Positions 49,650 through 57,937 of a DNA stretch of 64,000 nucleotides are shown in pieces. Both the position numbers and the translations under genes were made by a program. Within the stretch, counting starts at the first letter, position 1; every line of letters begins with the position of its first letter. Origin of the DNA: VXRD01 sp965242535 (GTDB taxonomy: Bacteria; Latescibacterota; UBA2968); the NCBI GenBank assembly GCA_965242535.1, contig OZ251458.1, forward strand, positions 2,480,001-2,544,000, read 5' to 3'. The notes beneath the pieces are model-generated. The model ran no database searches. It had not been told where the DNA came from and was given only the letters and a program-made list of their open reading frames with translations.

Positions 49650-51683
49650 ATGACAAACAGCCCAACATCCGACGTCCCACCCCTTGCGCGCTTCCAAACC
49701 GCAGGGGCCAATTTCATCGTTTCTCGCAGTGTGCTCATCACGTTGGCGGTCTTTTCGATAGTTGGCATCGCCGTTTTTGACGACTACGGCATTTCTACAG
49801 ACGATCCTACACAACGCAATCTGGCGATCATGACCGCCAATTACATGTTTGGCAACGATGAAGAACTGCTCGCGCACATAGATAAAATCTACGGCGTGGC
49901 CTTCGAGTTGCCGTTGCTCTTTGTCGAGCGCGCCCTGGGCTTGACGGACACCCGCGACATCTATTTGACCCGCCATCTGCTCACGCACAGCTTCTTTCTG
50001 ATGGGCGGTTTTTTCTGCGCCCTGCTCGTCTATCGGATGTACGGCAACCGGTGGCTGGCGTTGTGTGCCCTGTTGCTGTTCCTCCTCCACCCCCGGATCT
50101 ATGCCCACTCGTTCTTCAATACCAAGGATGTCCCGTTTCTCAGCATGTTCATCATCGCGTTATTTCTCATTCATCGCGCCTTTGAGAAAGGCGATCTGTG
50201 GGGTTTTCTCCTGTGCGGCGTGGGCGTCGCGCTTTCGACCAACATCCGCATTTTGGGCGTGATGCTCTTCCCCGCGGTTTTGATCATGTGCGCGCTGGAC
50301 TTGTGGCGCGCTTCCGATGGCGGTACGCGGGTGCGTATCCTCCGCAACAGCGCGGCATTTGTCTCGGTCGGTCTGGTCGCGCTATACGCCACTTGGCCCT
50401 ATCTCTGGCGCGATCCCATTGGGAATATGATCGCGGCGTTCACGGAAATGGCCGACTATCCATACATGATTGCCCCTCAGAGATTTCGAGGCGAATTTTT
50501 CATGAGTGACGCGCTCCCGGCCGATTACCTGCCCCACTATATTGGAGTAACCACCCCGCCGGTCGCGCTCCTGCTCACCATCATCGGGATCATTTTCACG
50601 CTCTATCGAGGCATCGCCCATCCCGGCGATATCCTTCGCAACACGCCGCTGCGGTTCGGCTTTTTGGCTCTGGGTTGCTTCGCCCTGCCCATGCTCGCCG
50701 CCATTTTGCTCGGCTCTAATCTCTACGAGGGTTGGCACCATTTCTTTTTTGCACATGCGTCATTTTCGGTTTTGAGCGCGTATGGTCTTCATGAGGTCGC
50801 ATCCGCCGCTGTCGAGCGAAAGTCCCTACGGGTTGGGATATATGCCTTGGTGGTCATCGGCTTCGCCGCGACGCTCGTCGAGATGGTTCACATCCATCCG
50901 CATCAACGCGCCTACTTCAACGCGCTAGTCGATAGAAACAAACCGGAATATCTCCGTCAACAATACTTCATAAGGCGGGAATTCATAGAAGCCTTGAAGT
51001 ACGTGCTCGCACGATATCCCGATTCAACCATATACTATAATAAGTCAAATAGAATCATTAAAACCATGCGCCTGCTTCCCGAAGCGGACCGGCGAAGGTT
51101 AGTTGGAGGAAATGGGCTGAACGGCGTGAATGTCCGCATTCATAGACGAAAGAGGACATTGGGAGAGGCGAACGCCGAACTAGGGGACCTCCAAGCGTTT
51201 TTCACCGTTTCGACCATCGCCAAACGCGAGGTTTTCGGCACGACGGTTTGGCAGGTGGAAAAACTGAACGTCAGACCCGGCACGAACCCGCTGGCGTTCT
51301 ACCGCGAAATGTATCGCTCGGCCGTGGCCGGCGAAGCCCTCGCCAAGTCGGCTTTCGACATCTATCTCGACGAGGGCCATCTCATCTACATCAAGACACC
51401 GTGCGGGCAGAACGATGTGGATGAAAACTTCTTTTTGCACGTTCATCCCAAAGATGAGGCCGATCTCCCGGCGCATCGCAAGCCATTCAATTTTGACAAC
51501 TTAGACTTCCATTTCCTGAAACGATACGGCATGAGATTTGACGACAAATGCCTGGCGAGGGTTCCGTTACCCGACTACGCCATCGACCACATCCGGACCG
51601 GGCAGTACAGATTCTACCAACCCGACTACGTCCAAACCTGGCGGGCGACATTCCGAATCCCCGATGAAACACTCGAGGAATAG
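49650..51683 (+). CDS. GT39-like membrane glycosyltransferase, tandem paralogue B
   Basis: The 677-aa protein starts MTNSPTSDVPPLARFQ and follows paralogue A after 4 bases. It has the same helix pattern and the motif YGISTDDPTQRN with two adjacent acids, closer to the DYG-S-DEP-QR form expected for the family. The C-terminal soluble part ends TWRATFRIPDETLEE, as in A. The two genes are so alike at DNA level that a recent tandem duplication is certain. The acceptor is unknown. Confidence 0.8.
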   Translation: MTNSPTSDVPPLARFQTAGANFIVSRSVLITLAVFSIVGIAVFDDYGISTDDPTQRNLAIMTANYMFGNDEELLAHIDKIYGVAFELPLLFVERALGLTDTRDIYLTRHLLTHSFFLMGGFFCALLVYRMYGNRWLALCALLLFLLHPRIYAHSFFNTKDVPFLSMFIIALFLIHRAFEKGDLWGFLLCGVGVALSTNIRILGVMLFPAVLIMCALDLWRASDGGTRVRILRNSAAFVSVGLVALYATWPYLWRDPIGNMIAAFTEMADYPYMIAPQRFRGEFFMSDALPADYLPHYIGVTTPPVALLLTIIGIIFTLYRGIAHPGDILRNTPLRFGFLALGCFALPMLAAILLGSNLYEGWHHFFFAHASFSVLSAYGLHEVASAAVERKSLRVGIYALVVIGFAATLVEMVHIHPHQRAYFNALVDRNKPEYLRQQYFIRREFIEALKYVLARYPDSTIYYNKSNRIIKTMRLLPEADRRRLVGGNGLNGVNVRIHRRKRTLGEANAELGDLQAFFTVSTIAKREVFGTTVWQVEKLNVRPGTNPLAFYREMYRSAVAGEALAKSAFDIYLDEGHLIYIKTPCGQNDVDENFFLHVHPKDEADLPAHRKPFNFDNLDFHFLKRYGMRFDDKCLARVPLPDYAIDHIRTGQYRFYQPDYVQTWRATFRIPDETLEE

Positions 51684-51687
51684 GGCA

Positions 51688-51720
51688 ATGACAAACAGCA
51701 CCGTGCAAGCACAGGCGTAG
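51688..51720 (+). pseudogene. Relic of a third tandem copy (start codons only)
   Basis: AGGAATAGGGCAATGACAAA at the end of paralogue B repeats exactly the junction between A and B, including the ATG and four codons (MTNS). The frame then diverges and stops as MTNSTVQAQA. It suggests that a third copy once followed and was deleted. The adjacent GCACAGGCGTAGCCAACGC also occurs in the partial MITE-1 at 34637-34830. Confidence 0.55.
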
Positions 51721-51763
51721 CCAACGCCGGAGTCCAGCCCAGTCGGGTGGGCCCATTCCCACG

Positions 51764-52060
51764 GAAATTGTTCTGGCGGGCGCGGGGTTTTTAGATATAC
51801 TGGTCGGCGACGGGGAAGTGCGGATCTCTACCGCCAGTGCGGTTGAACTCATGATCGTCGCGATGGGCAGAGGCGATGAGGTCTATCGATCTGCCATCCG
51901 GTTTTTCGATAGTCCTTTCGTGCGGTCGATTCCATGAGACGAGGAGCAGGTGTGGGCCGCTGTCGATGCCTACGCGCTGGCGGTTGTGCGGCGGTTGCCG
52001 TTGTTGTTCAAGGGCGATGATTTTGCCCGAACGGATATTGCCTGGGTGGGTAATGGGTAA
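51764..52060 (+). pseudogene. Decayed VapC-like PIN-domain toxin
   Basis: One continuous frame, broken by a TGA at the codon after FVRSIP, reads FLDILVGDGEVRISTASAVE and ends LPLLFKGDDFARTDI. The last motif and the ISTASAVEL segment are typical of VapC ribonucleases. The conserved middle part with the GD-FAYALA motif is shortened to DAYALA. The start and the first aspartate are missing. It is a dead toxin gene with no antitoxin nearby. The gap 51684-52112 holds nothing else. Confidence 0.65.
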
Positions 52061-52112
52061 TCCGTGCTGTCCTTTAATCCGCGTAATCCGCGATCCAAAT
52101 GGGTGTTGATCC

Positions 52113-52700
52113 ATGAAATTCCGTTCTGCTGAATTTGCGATGAGCGTCGGGTTTGTGCGGCAGTTGCCACGCGATGGGATGGCGGAAATCGCGTTTGCGG
52201 GCCGTTCCAATGTGGGCAAGTCGTCGCTGATCAACCGGCTGTTTAACCGCAAAAATCTGGCGAAGACCAGCAACGCGCCCGGCAAGACGCGCACCTTAAA
52301 TTTTTACGCGGTCAATCGCAGGTACTATTTTGTCGATTTGCCCGGCTATGGATACGCGAAGCGCAGCCTAAGCGAGCGGCAGGCGTGGGGGAAGTTGATC
52401 GAAAGCTATGTGCGAGACCGCCCGTCGCTGAAGGGATTTGTGCAACTCATCGACGCGAGGCACGATCCGAGCCGCGAGGATTTGCAGATGATCGACTGGC
52501 TGATGCACGGCGAGAAACCGTTTTTGCTGGTCGCCACCAAGGCCGACAAGTTGTCGGGCAACAAACTCAGAAACCGATTGGATCAAACCCGGCGCGTACT
52601 CGCGTTGCATGGAAATGTTGACCTGCTACCGTTTTCCGCCGCGACGGGTCGCGGCAAGGATGCGGTTTGGCACTGGATTGGAGAGGTGTTGGATGCGTGA
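52113..52700 (+). CDS. engB: Ribosome biogenesis GTPase EngB (YihA/YsxC)
   Basis: The 195-aa protein has G1 FAGRSNVGKSSLINRL, G2/switch TSNAPGKTRTLNFYAV, G3 VDLPGYGYAK and G4 ATKADKLSG, all diagnostic for EngB. It assists assembly of the large ribosomal subunit. No strong ribosome binding site precedes the ATG. It overlaps the next gene by 8 bases, showing coupling to an unrelated amino-acid enzyme. Confidence 0.96.
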   Translation: MKFRSAEFAMSVGFVRQLPRDGMAEIAFAGRSNVGKSSLINRLFNRKNLAKTSNAPGKTRTLNFYAVNRRYYFVDLPGYGYAKRSLSERQAWGKLIESYVRDRPSLKGFVQLIDARHDPSREDLQMIDWLMHGEKPFLLVATKADKLSGNKLRNRLDQTRRVLALHGNVDLLPFSAATGRGKDAVWHWIGEVLDA

Positions 52701-53793
52701 TTACCGCGTTAAAAACGCCCGTGAGATTCCCACGCCTGCCCTGTTGATCTACGAGGCGGCGGTGGCGCGCAATATCCGGGCGATGGGCGAAATGATGGGC
52801 GGGTACGCGCGGTTGCGCCCGCATATCAAGACGCACAAGATGTCGCAGATCGCGCGCATGGAACTCGATGCGGGGATCGAAAAGTTCAAGTGTGCAACGG
52901 CCAAAGAAGCGGCGATGCTCGCGGCGACAGGCGCGACAGATGTGTTGATTTCCTATCAAATCGTGGGGGCGAATATCGACCGCGTGGTCGCGTTGAAGCG
53001 GCAATATCCCGCTGTCGATCTCAAAATCATCGCCGACGATGCCGAGAATATCCGCGCCCTATCCGACGCCTGTACAGCGGCCGATGTCCGCTTGGGCGCG
53101 ATGGTAGATGTCAACACCGGGATGAATCGCACGGGCGCGTTGCCCGGCGCGGCGTCATTGGCGCTGGCGCGACAGATCGCCCAATCGCCAAATTTGGACT
53201 TTGCGGGCTTGCACGCGTACGATGGGCACGTGGGCGGGGGCGATCCGGATGTCCGCCAAAAGACCGCGCTTGAGGCCATCGAAAAGGCGATAGAAACCCG
53301 TTGGCTGATCGAGCGGTCCGGGCTCGAGGTCGAAAAATTGGTCGCTTCCGGGTCGCCTGGCTTTGTGCATACGCAAGCGGTGGATGAGGTGGATGAGGTG
53401 TCGCCCGGCACGTGGATTTTTTGGGATACCGGGTACAGCGACCTGATGGAGACGCCCTTTCAGTGGGCCGCCTTGGTTTTGTCCAGCGTGATCAGCACGA
53501 CGCGGCCGGATTTGATCACCTTGGACGCGGGCAGCAAGTCCATCGCTCCGGACACGCCAGAACCCCATTTTCGCGCTTTGGGGTTGCCAGACGAGGTCGC
53601 GTTTGTGCGGCGCAATGAGGAACACCAGTTGTTGCAGTTGCCCGAGGGCACGCCGCGCCCTCGGGTGGGCGACCAGTTTTATTTGGTGCCGCGCCACGTG
53701 TGTACGACCGTGAATTTGTGGGACGAGGTGTGCGTGATCGACGAAAACGGGATGTTTGGCGAAACCTGGGCCGTAGATGCGAGAGGGCATTGA
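52693..53793 (+). CDS. D-threonine aldolase-like PLP enzyme (alanine racemase fold)
   Basis: The 366-aa protein has an N-terminal alanine-racemase-like barrel with the PLP lysine in RPHIKTHKM, then GAMVDVNTGMNRTG and LHAYDGHVGGGD, and a C-terminal beta domain with metal-site motifs (LDAGSKSIAPDTP, FYLVPRHVCTTVNLWDE). This is typical of DSD1/D-threonine aldolase family enzymes that cleave D-3-hydroxy amino acids with a divalent metal. GAGAGG precedes the ATG. It is followed directly by serA, which suggests serine/threonine metabolism. Confidence 0.88.
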   Translation: MRDYRVKNAREIPTPALLIYEAAVARNIRAMGEMMGGYARLRPHIKTHKMSQIARMELDAGIEKFKCATAKEAAMLAATGATDVLISYQIVGANIDRVVALKRQYPAVDLKIIADDAENIRALSDACTAADVRLGAMVDVNTGMNRTGALPGAASLALARQIAQSPNLDFAGLHAYDGHVGGGDPDVRQKTALEAIEKAIETRWLIERSGLEVEKLVASGSPGFVHTQAVDEVDEVSPGTWIFWDTGYSDLMETPFQWAALVLSSVISTTRPDLITLDAGSKSIAPDTPEPHFRALGLPDEVAFVRRNEEHQLLQLPEGTPRPRVGDQFYLVPRHVCTTVNLWDEVCVIDENGMFGETWAVDARGH

Positions 53794-55376
53794 AATTGGA
53801 AAGGGTTCTGATCGGCGATTCCCTGGCCGATGGCTGGCAGGGTGTTTTCGCCGCTGCAAATATCGCGGCCGATGTGAACGCGGGCTTGTCCGAAGGCGAA
53901 TTGTGTGCGATCATCGGCGATTACGCCGGGTTGATCGTGCGGAGTACGACGCAGGTGACGCGGCGGGTGATCGAGGCGGGGGCGAATCTCCGCGCGATCG
54001 GGCGGGCGGGCGCAGGCGTGGATAATATCGACGTGGAGGCGGCCACGCAGCGGGGCATCGCGGTGATGAACGCGCCGGGCGGCAATACGATTTCCGCCGC
54101 CGAATACGCGATGGCGATGATGATGGCGCTGTCGCGCAATATCCCCCAAGCGACTGCGTCTCTCAAGGCGGGCGAGTGGGCGCGCGGCAAATACACGGGC
54201 GTCGAGTTGTACGGCAAGGTGTTGGGCATTATCGGCGTGGGGCGCGTGGGGCAGCAGGTGGCGCGGCGCGCCCATGCGTTTGGGATGAAGTTGTTGGGCG
54301 CGGATCCGTTTTTGTCGGACAGCATGGCGCATCAGTTGCATCTCCGGCAGGCTTCGCACGACGAGATTTTCGCCAAGGCGGATTACATCACCCTGCACGC
54401 GGCGCTGACCGATCAAACCCACCATCTCATTTCCGCGTCCTCGCTCGCCAAGTGCAAAGACGGGGTACGCCTCGTCAACTGCGCGCGCGGCGAGCTCATA
54501 GACGAGCGCGCCCTCGCCGATGCGATCGACGCGGGCAAAGTCGCAGGCGCGGCGTTAGATGTGTTTGTCGACGAGCCTCCCGAGGCGGATCATCCGTTGC
54601 TCGACAAGGCCGCGGTGATCGCCACGCCGCATCTGGGGGCTTCCACCTTTGAGGCGCAGGAGAAAGTGGCGCGGCAAATCGCCGTGGATTTGCGCGATGC
54701 CCTGCGCGGCAAACCCGTTCAAAGCGGCATCAATTTGCCGCCGATAGATCCGGAATATTTCGACGCGATCAGCCCCTATTTGTCGCTCGCCGAAAAGGTG
54801 GGATCCCTGCACGCACAACTGATGGGCGGGCATTTGCACAAGGTCATCAACCGATACCAAGGCGTGATTGGGGAATACGCCACGGCGCCGCTTTCGGCTG
54901 CGGTGTTGAAAGGCATTTTTGGGCATCAGTCCGAGGAGCCGGTGACGCTGGTCAACGCGCCGCTGTGGGCCAAGGCCCGCGGCATTTTGGTCGAAGATTC
55001 CAAGAGCAGCCACGAAGATTACAACAATTTGATCAGCATCGAGGTCGAGACGTCAGAAGAGCGGACCGCGATTTCCGCGACGGTTTTCGGGCGGCGCGAT
55101 TCGCGCTTGGTTCGCATGGACGATATCGAAGTGAAGGCCAAACTCGAGGGCGATATGATCGTGTTGGGCAACCGCGACGTGCCCGGCGTGGTGGGGCAGA
55201 TGGGCAATTTGTTCGCCGAGAACGGGATCAATATTTCCGATATGGCGCTGGGGCGCAGGAGCCCGGGCGGCGAGGCGATTATGGTGTTTAATATCGACGC
55301 GCCCGTGTCCGATGCCGTGCTAACCGATATCGCGTCTCGAGAATTTGTGAACTGGGTCAAGCAGGTGGTGCTGTGA
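53790..55376 (+). CDS. serA: D-3-phosphoglycerate dehydrogenase
   Basis: The 528-aa protein is of the long SerA type. The NAD domain shows GKVLGIIGVGRVGQQVARRA, catalytic residues are in VRLVNCARGELIDE and TPHLGASTFEAQ, then an allosteric substrate-binding domain and a C-terminal ACT domain (VPGVVGQMGNLFAENGINIS) for serine feedback. It makes the first step of serine synthesis. The start appears to be TTG at 53790 overlapping the preceding stop as TTGA. A second TTG at 53796 is possible. Confidence 0.94.
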   Translation: MKLERVLIGDSLADGWQGVFAAANIAADVNAGLSEGELCAIIGDYAGLIVRSTTQVTRRVIEAGANLRAIGRAGAGVDNIDVEAATQRGIAVMNAPGGNTISAAEYAMAMMMALSRNIPQATASLKAGEWARGKYTGVELYGKVLGIIGVGRVGQQVARRAHAFGMKLLGADPFLSDSMAHQLHLRQASHDEIFAKADYITLHAALTDQTHHLISASSLAKCKDGVRLVNCARGELIDERALADAIDAGKVAGAALDVFVDEPPEADHPLLDKAAVIATPHLGASTFEAQEKVARQIAVDLRDALRGKPVQSGINLPPIDPEYFDAISPYLSLAEKVGSLHAQLMGGHLHKVINRYQGVIGEYATAPLSAAVLKGIFGHQSEEPVTLVNAPLWAKARGILVEDSKSSHEDYNNLISIEVETSEERTAISATVFGRRDSRLVRMDDIEVKAKLEGDMIVLGNRDVPGVVGQMGNLFAENGINISDMALGRRSPGGEAIMVFNIDAPVSDAVLTDIASREFVNWVKQVVL

Positions 55377-55432
55377 GCGACTATGCGGTCGATCTCCAAA
55401 TCTGCGGCACGGACAAAGCGCGGATTGGTTGA
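55373..55432 (+). pseudogene. Short frame coupled to serA end, possible truncated gene
   Basis: A GTG overlapping the serA stop (GTGA) opens a 19-codon frame, MSDYAVDLQICGTDKARIG if GTG is read as Met, ending at TGA. The sequence looks like the beginning of a protein and a minisatellite follows within 20 bases. It may be the start of a gene that lost the rest. Chance cannot be excluded. Confidence 0.3.
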
Positions 55433-55448
55433 GGGGCGGTTGGGTTGC

Positions 55449-55480
55449 CCTCTCCCCTCTCCCGTCTCCCGTCTCCCCTG
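55449..55480. repeat. CTCCCGT minisatellite, short tract
   Basis: CTCTCCCCTCTCCCGTCTCC and CGTCTCCCC repeat the same units as at 4763-5003 and 15675-15845. It lies in the 176-base gap between serA and purA. It is followed by GTGCCTTTTGTGGCT, a short motif also found at about 4856 and, inverted, at about 42530. Confidence 0.75.
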
Positions 55481-55552
55481 TTTGTGCCTTCTGTGCCTTT
55501 TGTGGCTATTGAAAAAAGTCCAAACTATTGACCAAAAAAAGGATGTGAAAAT

Positions 55553-56833
55553 ATGCCTGTTTCAGCGATAGTAGGCGCGAATTGGGGCGACGAGGGCAAG
55601 GGCAAGATGACGGATGTCCTCGCGCAACACTCGGACTTTGTCATTCGGTATCAGGGCGGCAACAATGCCGGGCATACCATTATCAACGATTACGGAAAAT
55701 TTGCCCTCCACCTCTTGCCATCGGGCGTGTTTTACCCGCATACGACCAATATTCTCGGCCCGGGCATCGCGCTGAATATCACCTCATTTTTGGGCGAATT
55801 GGACGAGCTCATCGCCCGCGGCGTGCCAAAGCCGTCCCTGTACATTTCCGAGCGTGCGCAAGTGGTGCTCCCCTATCACCTTTTGATGGATGAGTACGAG
55901 GAGGAGCGGTTGGGAGATCGCAAATACGGCTCGACCAAGTCGGGCATCGCGCCGTTTTATTCGGATAAGTATTTGAAAATCGGGGTTCAGGTGGCCGATC
56001 TGTTCGACGAGGGCCGGTTGCGCGACCGCGTGGAACGCTCGCTGACCGTGAAGAACTTGCTTTTCGAGCATTTGTACCAAAAGCCGATCATGTCCTTGGA
56101 ACAGATCGTGCCGGATTTGATGGCGGCGGGGGACAAAATCAAACCCTACATCTGCGACACTTCGACCTTGTTGCACAACGCCGTAAAAGAAAAAAAGAAA
56201 ATTCTCGTCGAGGGGCAACTGGGCGCCTTGCGCGATCCGGATCACGGCATTTATCCCTATCCCACATCTTCTTCCACGCTGGCCGGGTTTGCATCCGTGG
56301 GCGCGGGCATTCCGCCCCATTCGATTACGCAAGTCGTCGCGGTTGCAAAAGCGTATTCCTCCTGCGTGGGGGCAGGGCCATTTGTCTCCGAGATTTTTGA
56401 CCGCGAGGCCGAGGATCTCCGCGAGCGCGGCGGCGATGCCGGGGAGTACGGCGCGACGACGGGCCGTCCGCGCAGGATGGGCTGGTTTGACGCGGTTGCA
56501 ACGCGCTATGGCTGCCGCATGCAAGGGGCGACCGCAGTCGCGCTGACCCTGCTCGATGTGTTGGGCTATCTCGACGAAATTCCCGTCTGCACGGCTTACG
56601 AGATCGATGGCGAAAAGACCCAGCTGTTCCCGGTGCCCGCGCTTTTGGACAGAGCGAAGCCCGTTTTGGAAAAATTGCCGGGTTGGCGGCAACAAATTTC
56701 ATCGGTCCGCCGGTTTTCGGACTTGCCGGCAAATGCACAAAATTACGTCATGCAGATCGAAGACTGGCTCGAAGTGCCCGTGAAATGGGTCTCCGTCGGG
56801 CCGAGACGGGAAGACATCATCGAATTGCCATGA
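55553..56833 (+). CDS. purA: Adenylosuccinate synthetase
   Basis: The 426-aa protein has the GTP/catalytic loop GANWGDEGKGKMTD, the catalytic histidine in GGNNAGHTI, and GQLGALRDPDHGIYPYPTSS as well as the IMP loop TTGRPRRMGWFD. It forms adenylosuccinate from IMP, aspartate and GTP in AMP synthesis. Length is normal. AAAAGGATG lies upstream of the ATG. A terminator follows. Confidence 0.96.
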   Translation: MPVSAIVGANWGDEGKGKMTDVLAQHSDFVIRYQGGNNAGHTIINDYGKFALHLLPSGVFYPHTTNILGPGIALNITSFLGELDELIARGVPKPSLYISERAQVVLPYHLLMDEYEEERLGDRKYGSTKSGIAPFYSDKYLKIGVQVADLFDEGRLRDRVERSLTVKNLLFEHLYQKPIMSLEQIVPDLMAAGDKIKPYICDTSTLLHNAVKEKKKILVEGQLGALRDPDHGIYPYPTSSSTLAGFASVGAGIPPHSITQVVAVAKAYSSCVGAGPFVSEIFDREAEDLRERGGDAGEYGATTGRPRRMGWFDAVATRYGCRMQGATAVALTLLDVLGYLDEIPVCTAYEIDGEKTQLFPVPALLDRAKPVLEKLPGWRQQISSVRRFSDLPANAQNYVMQIEDWLEVPVKWVSVGPRREDIIELP

Positions 56834-56859
56834 TCCGCGGACATCGGCATGCCACGCAA

Positions 56860-56895
56860 AAACCCCAGACGAAAATCGCCTGGGGTTTGGTTTTG
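56860..56895 (+). terminator. Intrinsic terminator of purA
   Basis: AAACCCCAG/CTGGGGTTT (56860-56868, 56880-56888) plus an inner CGA/TCG pair form a long stem with a short A-rich loop. The tail is GGTTTTG, which is weak, but the stem is strong. Confidence 0.75.
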
Positions 56896-56929
56896 AGCAT
56901 AGAATCGAAAAATGAAAAAGGAGACCGCC

Positions 56930-57721
56930 ATGCCCCTCGCCGCATGTATATGGGCGCTGACCTGCGCCGAGGAAATCGCCTTGGCGCAACTTGCCGATGC
57001 GGGATTTTCCCATATCGACATTCGCCCGAGTGGGTTGCAAACCCCTGACCTTCAACAACGGGCGAAAGACCTCGGCCTCGGTATCTCGTGCATGGCCGCC
57101 TCTGCGGAGATGCCCACAGGCGCGTCTCTCGTGGGGGATGATCCACAACCCGCGCGCGAGTATGTCTGTCGCGCAGTTGAACGCGCCGCTTTGCTCGGCG
57201 CGACAACAGCGTATCTCGTGCCCCAGGGCGATGATCCCGACCGCTTTGCCGAATCCCTGATCCCACTCGCGGAGCACGCACAACATGCGGGTCTCAAACT
57301 CGCCATCGAACACTTTCCCGGCACCTTTTTGCCCACCGTGCCGGCCACACTCGAATATCTCGCAAAAATCGGGCATCCCAACCTGTACCTGCTTTTTGAC
57401 ATCGGCCACGCACAAATCGCCGATGAAAATCCCGCCGATATGATCGCCCTTGCAGGCGACCGCCTCGCCTATGTCCACCTCGACGACAACGATGGCAAAA
57501 GCGATTTGCACTTGGGCCTGTGCGATGGCGTGCTGACCCCGGAGGTATTGCGCGCCACCTTTGCCGCGCTCCAATCCATTCGCTATACCGGCAATGTGAG
57601 CCTCGAACTCAAGTCGGACATTCCCAACCCCCTCGCCGCGCTCAAAAGAAGCCGCAGTATTGTGGTCGGAGAACAGATCGGTTCAAGGGAATGCGGCCCC
57701 GGCTCCCATCCAAAAATGTAG
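56930..57721 (+). CDS. Sugar phosphate isomerase/epimerase (xylose-isomerase-like TIM barrel)
   Basis: The 263-aa protein has the AP-endonuclease-2/IolE-like barrel with metal or catalytic residues in LAIEHFPGTFL, LLFDIGHAQIAD, YVHLDDNDGK and SLELKSD near the C-terminus. Relatives isomerise keto-sugars. The ATG at 56930 follows AAGGAG. Its TAG stop (57719-57721) is part of a GTAGGGACAGG palindrome copy. The last twenty residues are unlike the family and may come from the repeat insertion. Confidence 0.82.
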   Translation: MPLAACIWALTCAEEIALAQLADAGFSHIDIRPSGLQTPDLQQRAKDLGLGISCMAASAEMPTGASLVGDDPQPAREYVCRAVERAALLGATTAYLVPQGDDPDRFAESLIPLAEHAQHAGLKLAIEHFPGTFLPTVPATLEYLAKIGHPNLYLLFDIGHAQIADENPADMIALAGDRLAYVHLDDNDGKSDLHLGLCDGVLTPEVLRATFAALQSIRYTGNVSLELKSDIPNPLAALKRSRSIVVGEQIGSRECGPGSHPKM

Positions 57722-57745
57722 GGACAGGCACCCGTACCTGTCCGC
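57719..57745. repeat. GGACAGGC palindrome copy providing a stop codon
   Basis: TAGGGACAGGCACCCGTACC and TGTCC make an imperfect palindrome whose first TAG is the stop codon of the isomerase gene. Confidence 0.8.
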
Positions 57746-57783
57746 ATAGAGGTCAGCGGTCAACCCAGCCGACAACCAACCTA

Positions 57784-57825
57784 TAAAAAAAAAAAAAGCC
57801 CGAGTTCGCAATGAACCCCGGCTTT
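57784..57825. terminator. Bidirectional terminator between convergent genes
   Basis: GCCCGAGTTC and GAACCCCGGC pair with two mismatches around a 5-base loop. A run of 13 A on the left gives a strong T-run on the minus strand for the AcuI-type gene, and four T follow on the plus strand for the isomerase gene. Confidence 0.75.
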
Positions 57826-57937
57826 TGCGTTGCCGCGATACGCGCTACCTCCCTATCCCCGATCTTGTAGAATTTACCAGAGCCTGTAACCGTTCGCGAT
57901 AGCCGGAGGAAGCGCGTCGAGGCTGCTGACCGCGTTC

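Noticed and set aside
47618..51683. Assembly duplication as the cause of the tandem GT39-like genes
   Set aside because: The copies differ at many scattered positions, including codon insertions around 48905 and 50950, so they are real paralogues.
55377..55552. Purine riboswitch before purA
   Set aside because: The leader is a minisatellite followed by an AT-rich stretch. No conserved aptamer core or three-way junction was recognised.
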